Shown here in pieces: positions 10,501-43,818 of a stretch of 64,000 bases of DNA (its first letter is position 1; each line of letters opens with the position of its first letter). The notes beneath the pieces were generated by a model that saw nothing but the letters and a program-made list of their open reading frames with translations, did not search any database and had not been told where the DNA came from. The stretch comes from Anas platyrhynchos (lineage: Eukaryota; Chordata; Aves; Anseriformes; Anatidae): contig NC_092590.1 in NCBI RefSeq assembly GCF_047663525.1, positions 23,420,001 through 23,484,000 on the forward strand, read 5' to 3'. The position numbers and the translations under genes were made by a program.

Positions 10501-13500
10501 CCTTCGCAATCCTGAGTCCTATGAGAGCTCAGGAGAGATCTTCCCAGCAGGAACTGTGGCTTCCTCAGTCATCTGCACTCCTTTTGTTTGGTGGGAACAT
10601 AACCAAGCAACCTGTGCTGGAGAACAGAATTACAGAATGAAGAATATGTAGCAGCAGGGAGAGCGTGTGAGTCAAGTCCTGAAGCTACAGGTCCACATCC
10701 CTCGGTATATTTTGGCTTTTCATAGTAGGGGAATGTTTTTTTTTTGATCAAGTAGAACTATTTTTTTTTTCTTCTCCTTCTTGTACATTAACTTCAAGGC
10801 CTTTGCCCTGCGGTCATCCAGGGCTCTGTGGTGGTCATGTGCTCTCGTTTACTCAAACAGATGATGGCAATTGACTGTTCCAGGAGCTTCTAGTGCCCAC
10901 TTGCTGAACTGAATCCTTGCTTGGGATCGGCAGGACACCCAGGACTTTCTGCTGGGATCCTTTTAAAGGATTCAGAGTACTGTGGAGCATCTCCAGTGGG
11001 TCTGCCTCTGTTTGCAGATGGTCAGAATGCTCTTGTGAGGGCTGACCTGACACATGTCTGAGAGTTAATAGACTGTATTTTACAGCCTGCAGAGAAAATG
11101 CTTTTCCCTTTGAGTATGCAGCGGAGAAAACCAGGGCAAGGGGGGGGTGAGGAGGAAAAGGGGCAGCAATGGCAAAATTTTCAGTGGGGAATTCCCTCAT
11201 GGGAAATAGTTTCCTGTGAGAGATCCTTCCTCCTTTGCATGCTGTGTTGCTGTTGGTAGCAAAAATGAAACCTCGCGTTCAAGAGGAGGTGAGTAGGGCT
11301 GTGTGTGCACAGCGAGGCATGTGGCTGGGGGCAGCTGCACTGCTTGATTTCGAACACATGGTGATTGTATCTGAGAACAAACTAAGTTTTAGTTCAGTCT
11401 GTTTTACGTATTTTAAGATTCATACTTTCCTCTGTTTTCTCTCTTATAAGCAAAACAAGTCCTCATAAGTTGTACTTTTCCAATCTTCTTAGAAATTTTG
11501 TTGCATCTTCCTAGACGCTTTCAAATTTGCTCACTTCTTGTTTGTGTCAGCCAAAAACGAAGGAGGAGGGGCAGGAGAAAGAGGGGAAGGGCCAGCTTTG
11601 AATTAGCTTGCTTTTACGTGGTAACTTGTTCACTGATTATCATTCTGCACGTGGTAGTTAGACGATGTGGTTAGCGTTCTCACCCTTTCCAGGTACACCA
11701 TAGAATTCGGCAGTCAGCATTAGTGAGGGGTTAGGATCCCTGCCAGCGGGGCAACAACTAGAGCCAGAGGATTTGGGAACATCCTAACCAACATCTGCCA
11801 CTGGCAGAATAGAACTTTAATTAAGACACTTTAACCTTCCAGCCCCTTAGCTCTCAAACACTTGGTTCTGCGGTCTGAGATTGGGAGGGTGGGTCTCTGC
11901 TCTGGAAAGCTGGAAATTTCCAGCTAAAAGGGGAAGCAGCGACTGCGCAGGCTGGGAGAGGCTCTCTGGCTTTGTTAGTTCTGCCCATATCGAGTACCAA
12001 CAATATTTACGAAGGAAAGTTGATAACCTTCAACCAGAAGGTGTCTTCTTATTGCTTCTGATAGAAGGTTTCATGACAGGAAGCCGCAGAGGGCATACAT
12101 CTTTTGAAAATAATTGCAATGGTTATTAGAATTAGCAGTTAATGAGAAGTGTTTGGTCCTGTTGCCAGTTTACTGGGCTTTCAGGATTTCACTTGTTGGT
12201 TCTATATTTTAATGAATGTTCCCTTAGCAGAACTCTGTACTTCTCACAGACATAAAATGACGTTCTGCCCTGTATAGAAAGGGCTGTGTGTGCACAGTTT
12301 GTTTATTAAATTAGACGTGGTTCATCAGCAAAATTGCTTATTCTGTATTGCTGCTGCTTGGCAGATTCCAGCTCCCTTAAAGACCTTCTGGCTGCGTGAG
12401 GGGAATAGGAACAAAAAAATACCATCTCTTCATCTGTTTCCTCCCATTTGTTTTTAACAGAAACTACAAAATTAATTAAAGTTTAGCTTGTGAATGATCA
12501 GGAGTGTCAGTGAGAGAAAGGGACCAATGTAGTGCATCTGTTTCCCATTAAGAAGAAGGCTGAAGTAGTTGCGGGGCTGTGCCAGAACATGGAAGGAGCG
12601 CTTGGCGCTGAACTGACTGCTGCTCCTCAGGCACAGCAAGGCTGATAACTGCGTTTCTTCTGGTAATGGCAGTCCTTATCCATTAATCAGTTCTGGCTCA
12701 GGCTTCACGGAGAACTCATGGTTCAGCGATTTGTAAGTCACGCGATGTGGGAAGACGTGCTCCTTGGCTGGTGATGGAGGTGGGCAAGAGTTTAAGGGCC
12801 CCTTGCTGCTTCCTGTCACATTTTGTCACCTATTCTCTGTCCTCTTGCCACTACCTGGAGTTAAATCCCTTCTTCACTCAAGAGGTTGTGTTCAGCAAAG
12901 AAACATCTGAGAAGTCTCAGTGCAACCACTTAGTATCTCATCTCCTGTAATATAATCCTAGTTTACTTGCACTTTCTGAACTGGGCAGCATTACAGAAGC
13001 AAACAGTGGGTTACACAACGGAGTTTGGTATTTCAACCTGTACTAGTGAGTCTTCATCCACCCGCAAACCTGGTGTTGCCTTATCCCCTTGCGCTCCTGT
13101 ACGTACAGCAGTGCTAACAGTGGGTCACATCCACGTGCTTGAGACAAGTGAAATATGCCATGTGCCCACTCTTACCAATCAGCCATAACTAAGCAATGTT
13201 GTGTTATTGTCTTCTGATTCTTCTTCTGTGACGTACATTTTCATATATTCAAATACATCATCCTTTTAGGAAGCTGCTCCAGGAAACCTTGCAGGAATTT
13301 GTATGGCAGTTGGGCATTGCAGGCTGTGCAACCTTGCCTGAAGCCAGGGATCACAGCGAGTGACGTGCATTGGAAAAGTTTCCAAATTCCTTGTAGTGTT
13401 TCAAGTTAAGGGTTCCCAAGTGTTTTATTCCTTTGTTCTGATGTTCTGCAAGGCTTTAGGTGCTTAAAGAGTTTCTCTTAAGACACCAAAATTGACATTT

Positions 13501-15000
13501 GCTTGCTTTTTTCCCTAGCGTTTTCAGGTTTATACAACATCTAACCTTATTAAATCTCTTCAGTTCTTTGTCTTCATGGATTTTAAAACCACAGGAGATT
13601 CCGTACCTTCTACTTTTGTACTGGCCTTTTTGTACTTGGGGTGCGTATTTCAAATCCCTGAAGGAGAGCAGTATTTGAGAAGTGGCAAGATAACTGAATG
13701 ACGGTGACCTTTGAAAAATCTTGTGTTTTGAAATAACTTTAAGTAGAGGCTTTCTTGGGAATAGTCTTGCACTTTCAAAGCAAGCTTAGGAATTCCTTTT
13801 TCACCCTTGTTTGCCATGGCAACAAATTGTATGGGTTTAAGGGAGAGCACCTCTTGAAATATTCTCGTTCTCCTGCCTTGCCTAGTTGCTTCTACTGTCT
13901 TTGTTCTTGGTTTCCTTGAGTCTGAAGAATTTAAAATGCAATCAATAAATACATCAAATATATATATAACCTGTGACAAATAGTAGGAGAAAAGTGCTTC
14001 TAGCTAGCTGGGAACAGCGGTCTGTGTTACTATTTCTGTTTTCATTGTATTTTTTTCTTTTTAGTTCCGTATATATCCTAATAACGAGTGGAAACTGTCA
14101 TATCCCCCCTACTACATACACAATTTTCATAGGATCTAACACCGTGTGTTTCCATAAGAAGTATGACACAACAGGAGCAGATCTGTAGAGCGTACCAGCA
14201 CTGAGGACCTGATATATGTGCTATATGCATGAATTATCCTTTTGTTAGGATGAGCTGTTATCCAGTCCTGTGGAGTGACTGGTAACTACTGGTGTGGGTG
14301 TGCTAGGTTAGTGCCTGGAGCACACGTTAGAGGTTAGTTTCATCTGAAACGAATCAGATTTGCTTACTGTGCTACACAGCGCATTGTAGAGGACGGACTG
14401 CCAAGAAAAGCAGGCTCCTGATCCAAACTGAAAGATTAATTCTGACAAACCCTGCATCTATTACAGTTTAACCTAGGGAGCCATGGATCTTTGATGTAAA
14501 TTGAAATTGCACCTCCTTTTCATTCTTAAAGTCCACAGTTTGGACCGCTGCCTCAGCCAAGGTGAGGACCACCGCACAGACCCAAGGTTTCTAAAATAAA
14601 ACCCAAAGCAATAATACAGAGAGGTTCTAGCTTAAAGGGACAAAACCCAGACACTTCAATTACATGCTTGTTGTAGTTAAGGCACTGTACCATCAAAAGT
14701 GTTTGACAAATTCCTTGGGGATGAAAGTGTTGAAATCATGATAGTTTTTGTTCGTGTAATTGGCCAAAAAGTAAGTAATGCTTACTGGCCTAATAGAAGT
14801 ACATAAGCCATGTACAATAAAGCAGAACCAAATTTCATTATAAAACTCAACTACGGAGCTGTCCCTAGCTATGTAACATAATTAAATGCAGAATTATAAA
14901 TGACAAGAGCTAAGAGAATAAAGAACAAAACTATTATACTGAAAGTGTGCTTGTATCTTTTCTTATGCTAACCGTTGGAAACCTTTTCTGATGGTTGCAG
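7324..15000 (+). other. CFAP97: CFAP97 intron 1
   Basis: A 7.7-kb intron running from GTGAGTA to the TTGCAG acceptor at 15000. I see no coding exon in it. It contains a palindromic X-box-like motif at 13810-13823 and a GGTGGT-rich stretch near 9105-9137. No CR1 or LTR copy is recognisable. Confidence 0.65.
13810..13823. promoter_or_regulatory. RFX X-box-like palindrome (candidate)
   Basis: TTTGCCATGGCAAC fits the X-box pattern GTNRCC-N2-RGYAAC with a single mismatch at its first base. RFX factors drive ciliary genes, and this copy lies in intron 1 of a ciliary gene, about 1.2 kb before exon 2. Function is inferred from the motif alone. Confidence 0.35.
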
Positions 15001-15020
15001 GAGACACTTGGTGTTTCAGT

Positions 15021-33963
<18,943 letters not shown>

Positions 33964-35675
33964 GTGTGTGCTATGCCTCACGTTCTGAGATGTTCCTCGG
34001 ATTACTATTTTTAGTGCTTTTGTAAATTCTATGTGCAAAAATATCCTCTGCATTGTTTAGTGATTAAAAATGCATTGTATATGATATAATTGCATATAAA
34101 ATTGTTTTTATGCAAACACTTTCACTTCAGTCAGTGTTTCCTGTGAGAGGAAGTATTTATGAAAGAGAAAGAGGTATTTAAACAGAATAGAAATCATTAA
34201 TTATTATTTTATTGTCCAATTATAAGTGGAATTTGTATCCATGACGTGGAAGGACAGAATTGCTGCACGATAGGACTTAATTCCTAAATTGTGGCTTTTC
34301 ATCCTGGCTTTAGGTAAGTCTTCTGAACTTTTAGGTCATGTTCATACGACTGAAAGAATCTTCCTTTTACAGCAGCATTGCAGGATGAAAAGTGGATTGT
34401 ATATTCCTGCATGGTTAATTAGAATACCGAGGCTGCAGAAGGTGTTACTTTCCCATGGTTGCAGATCACCCCAGGTGATGAGCATTTGTTTTGTACTCAA
34501 CAACGTGTCTCTTCCAGAGAATTTTAGAAGTTGTATTGGGACCTTTGCGTAGGAAAGAAGCATCTGATGGTGTTTGAACACCACTGGGTAACAGAGACTG
34601 ATGCTTGAAATTAAAAACAGTTTCAGATTGAATCTAAGAGTAAGTTTTAAATACTTCTCAAGCTAGAGAACAGTAAGCAAAGGAAGTATTTCATGGTCCT
34701 TCTTTTGCAGACCCTTCTCAGTGGGGAGATAAAAGCTTGAGCTGCAGGAAGCTTCAACATCTATTTTTGAAAACAACTATTAATCACTATTTGAAAAAAA
34801 AAAAGTGTTGAAAACAGAAATAAAATCTTATGCTTCTTAACCTATTTTTAATGTTATGTTCATATCAAATATTTGTAGTAGTGTCAGGCTTCCTTATCAA
34901 ACATCCATTTATAAGGGGAACAAAGTTTAATGCTGTTGGCAAATAGTACATGATAGGCTTTATTTCTATACATGAAGGCAAACTTTTAGTGAGCTTATTT
35001 TGTAGGACTGTAGTCTTATAAAGAGCATAAATTATGATGCCAGTGTCCATGGATATTGTTGGAACCCTGCTTGCTTACCCAGCTTCTTCCCAGGAGAGAT
35101 GCAGGAAATCTCTTTGTGTTATGTATAAGGAAAAAAGCTGTATTCAATAATGCCAGGTCTTGGCCTTACAAAGAAAAAAGAAAATTTATCATTCTTTGCT
35201 CATGCTTGCATGAGGGCTTCAGCTTTCAGGTATTCTGCATTGTAATAGGCTTTTCGCTTGGTCCTGTATGACAGTTTGGCAGAGCTTCTGCACCTGGTGA
35301 TCTGCAGATCAAATTTAGCTGTTTGACAATATATGAAGCTTTAATTTTAAGCAGCATTGTGGCAAACAGATTTTATTACCATTATTATTCATTGATAGGG
35401 ACTGTAAGGCATTTTTTTGCATAGTGCTGCTGTATTTATTTGTACTCTTGTGCTAATTAAAATTATTCACTATTTAAAGATTTTTGTCCTTGAATGTGAA
35501 TAACAGTTTAAATACTTCTGAATGTTCATATAATAATTCTCTTCTGTAAAAGAATTCACAAAACAGATTACTTCTAATCGCTGCTTCTTATTTTATTTAA
35601 CTTTGGTATGAAATACTGTCAATTTTGTATGTCATTTTTGTAAACTATAAGAAATAAAATATTTAACATGAACTG
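33964..35675 (+). other. CFAP97: CFAP97 3' UTR
   Basis: About 1.7 kb of AT-rich sequence follows the stop. AATAAA signals occur at 34819-34824 and 35653-35658, so both a short and a long 3' end are possible. The end shown assumes cleavage roughly 15-20 nt after the distal signal. Confidence 0.6.
35653..35658 (+). terminator. CFAP97: Distal polyadenylation signal of CFAP97
   Basis: Canonical AATAAA within AT-rich 3' UTR, followed by a TGTTTGTC stretch that could serve as the downstream element. A second AATAAA lies at 34819-34824. Confidence 0.55.
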
Positions 35676-38600
35676 TTTGTCAATGCAGTGACTTCCTAAG
35701 GAATTTGACATGTGATACTAAATTGCAAAGGATGTCATTGGAGAAATGCTTCATACTACCTGTAGTCAGGGAAAATGCAAAGAATTGCTTGGATATGTTT
35801 TACTTGTTAGTGACTGGTGCAGTGCTTTTTTTTTTGTTCTTTTTTTTTTTTTGCTTTAAATAAGCCATATTGACAGTCTTCATTAAATTAGATAACTTCA
35901 TCAAGATTTTTATGACAACCAATTCTACTTCTGTTAGACTTATTTCTATGTTTGTTTTTTTCCTGTAGCCTGTCACTTTTATGTTCTCTTCTGCCTCTTT
36001 TTCCCCTCCAGAAGATCTCTTCAACCAAAAAGTGCAAGCTCTTCCTACATAAAGCAAGTCACCACACTGAGCTGACATAGTTTCAGATGGGAACTAGTTT
36101 CCTTGCTAAAGTGACAAGATTGCTAGTTTGAGTGACAACACTGGAGCATTGATTTCACCGCAGTGAGAAATGGACTGTGATGCCTCTCATGTTTCTGTTC
36201 TGGAAGCATCCATGCTTCATTTTGGGTTGCCTTTCTTCCAGGAATTGGGTCTTGCTTTGTAGCCCTTCTGCAGCAATGAAGGTTTTAATGAAGGTCCTAG
36301 CTGAGATCAATGACTATAAGGACGGGAAGCGATGATGTGTTTGTGCTTGGATAGCTGAAATAGGAAAGGTGTTTTACCAAACAGACTATTGAACCTTTCA
36401 GAATTCTATTTTAATTCCAGTGAATCCAAGAGATTTGAGCTAAACTGGTAGAATCACACAAGGCCATTCCTCATACAGAGTTTACAGGCTTTCCTCTGTG
36501 CCACAGCCTGTCTTCTAGTAGACTTTGCATGCTTTGCTGAAGAACCTGAGGTATCTCTGCTGTTATCCCCTCACTCAGATGAGCATTCGTCTCACTGTCC
36601 CAAATCAAATGGCTAGCTACCTTTTTATGTCATCTTCTATGGCATACGCAGACTTAGCAGTGGACTGAGTTTTCCTGATTGTCAACTAACGAGTTTCAGG
36701 ATAAACCCCTGTAAAAAGCCTTGACACTTCTTCTAACAGATCACTGATAACACTTTCATCTGATTTTCTTCTTGTTCTCACCGGTCAGTAGACAAAAATA
36801 GCCTTCTGCCTGCCCAATCTGGGCAGCTCATTCAGTCATCTGGCAGATGAGAGCTGCTGCTTTTCTCTGGAGCCTAGTCTGCACATCAGTGTGGTAGAGA
36901 TCAAGGCAGTGAAGTCACTTACCAGCCTTTCTAGCAGCTGCATTTTATGTAGGTGATGACTGATATTTCCACTGTGGTATATCAGCAAGCCAGAGGGGTA
37001 AAAAGGGAAATAGTTTATTTTCTTATCATTCTTATGCAGGGAAATGGGTTATTTTATGGATCTGGTATGCTGCACCTGATGCTCAGTCTGTGGTGTCTGC
37101 CTGCTCTAAGTCTTGAGCAAAACACTAGATGTAGCATGTCATTTATACCTGGTGAAGGAAAAGTCCAGAGCTGTCTTCCAGGACTGAGACTGAGGCCAGC
37201 TTCATGTTTTGTTATACCAACAAGGGTGCTGATGTTTGTGATGCGGTTCTGGTTTGTCTTCTGGATACCTGGTTCTAATGCCTTGGTCAGGTAAGCTTCT
37301 CTAATACCTTCTGGTAACTTTCCACCTGGCCAAAATGAGGCAGCATTTGCCAGCAGTGATCCTTGCAGCTGTGTCATTTCTGATTCCAGGATCACTTGTG
37401 TTATTCACCCAAAATGCTGTTCTTCATTATTATTGTTGCAAGCTCTGATATATGGAAAATTGTTGTTCTCTCCACTGTGTTATGTGGTAAGAGCTTGAGA
37501 CAAAAGAAAAGTCTCAGTTCTCCCCACAGTGTCTCTTAAAATTAGAATGTGTTATTGAGAGTTTTCTTGTTTAAAGGGTCAGAAAGGGAACACAGGGCTG
37601 AGAATTGCTACCTGGGGCATGAGCTTTGATGCTCCTTTCCCTTGTACCCTAGGTTGGTTAATGGAGCTCTCTGAGATTATCATAGTAAGAGTAACTGGCA
37701 TCCCAGCACGTGATTTTCTGGTTTTTGAATTACTTTGCAAGTTGTATGTGTTTGTTTTTTTCCTTCTGCTATGCCCCACAGTATGTCTTAAGCTCTTCTT
37801 GTTGTTTGTTTTTAAGAACCGAGGGCTGCTCCTTCCCTAACAAGTATAGGGCAGAGAGTAGAGGTCTTCACCTTCAAAAACGTAGGGAAGAGTCTATCTG
37901 TGGTCATAAATTCTTCCCTTCACTCTCTGCAGTTCCGCTCTCAGTGCTCTTTAGAGATGTTTATCCTTCAGAGCCAGCCTGAAGGTCCTACCTTGTTCTC
38001 ATCCAAAAGATGTGTGTCTCAGTTCTGTCCCCAGGTAGCATGCTTTCTGGACCGAGGAGTACTGTATATGTTAGATGGGCTTTGTCTTCCTGTGTTACTA
38101 GAATATATTAGCAGGCTATTCAGGACAGGCTTCCCTCTGTTCAAGTGTGAAATACAAGGGAATAGTGATTTTGATGTTGACTTTACAGTGTACCTGTCTG
38201 TGAGGTGCAAATGGATCAAGGCAGGGGTATTGTCTGTGGCCCAGGCTCATTTGACTGTAGTAGTAAAAAGACTCTGCAAAATCAACAACTTGCCAGCTGT
38301 ACAAAGCTGGATATTTAGTTTACACTTCGAGCAAGTGTTATGCACATATATCAGTGCTGCTTTTGGGGGAATGGCTATTTAATTGACAGTTTTGAACTCA
38401 TACACCAAGTATCCTAGTGGAAAGTACTGCCTGGAATTTGCCACAGGCTGTATATATGTATAAGCATGTAAGCAGAAATAAGGAGCTTCTTGCCTGTGTT
38501 TTCATAATGTATTATTTTACCTACTGTCTCTTCCCCAGTGCAATTTTCCTGTCTCAGTGTTCCTCACTTTTCCTTTTTAATAGCTTTCACTTTTCCTTTG

Positions 38601-40409
38601 TTTATGCCATTTTATTTTTTCTGGAATATTCAAGAATATTTATTATTTCATTTACACCCATCTTAAATTTCTTTTGCTTCCTCTTAGTTCTTTCATTACT
38701 CATTCACACATAAAATTGCCCCCCAAATTTGGTACCTTTTTTATATTACAGTTTGACATTGTCTTTGGTATTGTTGTAGCCAACTAGGATCTTCTCTAAA
38801 ACATCAAAGGCCATAAGCAACATTGTCAGTGAGGTAAATGAGAAATGAATGGTTACAGTGTGTTTTAAGGATTTCTCATAAGAAACCATTAGGAATGTGT
38901 GGAGGAAGGAGAAAAGGAAGAGAAAGGGTAGAAGCAAGCAAGTAAAGGTTCCTAAGACTAGTGCAGTAAGCACCTGGATTTTCTTCACAGTCATGTGGTT
39001 CAATAGGTTGCAACCTCATCATTTGCTACTAGGAAGAAAACACACCACCTATCTAAGTGTTTAGATATTGACTGTTAGGGAAGGGAGAAGAAAGGGCTAA
39101 ACCAGATACAAAGAGGCACTGTTGCTCATAGGAAGAGAAAAAAAAGGAAAAAAAAAAAAACAGAATGAGCCTAAAAGTTCAAGGTAGAAGCTGTCTCCCT
39201 TTGTCAAGAACTGATTTAAACAAAGAAGTTGAAATACATCAGACCTCATCTAGTATGTGCACTTCCTTTGTCTGAGCAATCAAAAGTGATTGCTACCTAT
39301 TCAGGTAATTCAAAAATCAAAACTTATCTATAATTGTTCGACCCATTGCTTCTATTCTTCAGGTGCATAGATGTTACCTCCATATAATATTTAGTATCTC
39401 ATTCCCGCTTTCAGGTGGAGGGGAGGTGCTGGTCTGAAGCTACAACCACCATAGTAAGGGATAACATTCTTTGCATCCTGTTGCTTTTGCATATTGAATT
39501 GCTCCAGCTTTCACACACACAAGCAATGCTGGGAGATAAGATGTCAAGGAAAGGCAGCTTACAGCAGTTATGGTACCTGCAGGAACCTCCTGCTTCGTGC
39601 TGTGATAACCCCTTCACTAGAAAAGTACTGCTCGGTCATCAATTCTATTAGTAACTGCATAGCCTTTTACCTTCCACTACCTCTAGTGTGATTCCAACAT
39701 TGTTTCCACCTTTTTTTCCCTCCCCTAGGGTACTGTGATAGATGCTCCAGAACCTTGTCAAAAAAACACCTCACTTCTGCATATGAAATAAAAAATGTAG
39801 CTGAAATAAACTATTTAACTGAAGACTATGCAAGTGTTAAGTCTTCCTGCTTTTCTCAGGTGGATACATAGACTACATATAAACATGTTAACTGAATCAC
39901 TGAACAACTCACTTGCCTTCCTTTGCCCAATTAGAGAGCCTGCTCTGCGTTGGATTCACAACAATCCAGCATCTGAAGTTTAAAAACTCTGTATGGGCAT
40001 GTTCCAATCTCCCTGGTAATTAATAACTCAAGTTGTTAACTATATCCCTAACTACACTATTACTGAAATAATTTGGAAGCCCTCCATTATAGAACACTTT
40101 TTCAAGTTAAAAAAAAAATGACTTCACTGTGAGCCAAGAACAATTCATCTACATTGCCCTGTCTTAAAGTATGAAAGCAGCTAAAACCAGCTGGTAGTTT
40201 AGTCTACATGACACCTGGCTGCAGCATCCTCAAGCTCAACTTGCTTGGGTTTGCTATTAGAAGTCCCAATAACCATTCTCTCTACTTAAAGCTCCACAGG
40301 AAAACTTCCAAGAAAGCTGGCCAGTACCAAGCAGTCATTAGTGTGCTGATTAGCACATCACCTTAAAGATCATGGTTGCAATGTGTTCAGTATACTGAAA
40401 ACAACAGGA
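35676..40409. other. Spacer between the convergent CFAP97 and SLC25A4 3' ends
   Basis: About 4.7 kb. The part from 36 to 38.4 kb is less AT-rich and more complex than its surroundings and holds a 160-codon open frame (37900-38382 plus). Neither strand gives a protein family I recognise. T-rich tracts lie at 35826-35852 and near 39.15 kb. Confidence 0.5.
35826..35852. repeat. Interrupted poly-T tract
   Basis: Two T runs separated by GTTC. Confidence 0.8.
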
Positions 40410-41087
40410 AAAGTTCATGAATATATTAATTTATTTCATGATTGCAGTTTTAGTTCAATTGAACATCAGAGCAAACAACTTTTTGCTTTGTGAAGATATA
40501 GGGCAGTTTTGACACAGTATTTCCACCTTCTACAAAGTATGTTTTAAAAACATCATTATGGTCTTGACCACCATAACTTGTCAGTGAAGAAGCTGCAGTT
40601 ATAAACTCACAGCCTAGTGTTTTAATATAGCTTGTATTTCCAGAAATGCTTTATATTAAATATATCAGATCAAAAATACATCTTTAGAAGAAGTCATTTT
40701 AATCCATGTCATAGTGCTGTTGGGTAGCTAGAGACATTGCTAAGTAAACTAGGTATTTCTGAAGATCTCATTAAGAGTTCACATTATTAGATTTTAATCT
40801 AGGTGTAGACCACCTAGGTCTTGTGCATAGACAAAATGCATTACCCAGAATTTGGAGGGGTATTAAATATATATACAGGTTCCAATACAAATGTTAGAGA
40901 AATTTCATACAAAATGCACTGTGCTGTAGTGAACAAATTTTAAATAAATGCCTCCTCATCTCAAACAGATATCCTATTCATAACTTTCATTCTCAGTTTC
41001 CCTAGGAAATATTTTGTTGTCCATTACATCACAACAAGTTTTAAAAAAGTTGATTGAGAACAATTGAACTAATTATGATGTTATGTT
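40410..41087 (-). other. SLC25A4: SLC25A4 3' UTR
   Basis: About 680 bp follow the stop codon on the minus strand, up to a minus-strand AATAAA (plus-strand TTTATT at 40430-40435). The cleavage point is approximate. Confidence 0.55.
40430..40435 (-). terminator. SLC25A4: Polyadenylation signal of SLC25A4
   Basis: AATAAA on the minus strand, about 650 bp after the stop. Later signals further left cannot be excluded. Confidence 0.5.

Positions 41088-43818
<2,731 letters not shown>

Noticed and set aside
14991-15020. ATG at 14991 as an in-frame upstream start adding ten residues to CFAP97
   Set aside because: It lies inside the acceptor sequence (ATGGTTGCAG), so it is removed by splicing. The ATG at 15021 begins the conserved MDRFEDVSDGEVDH.
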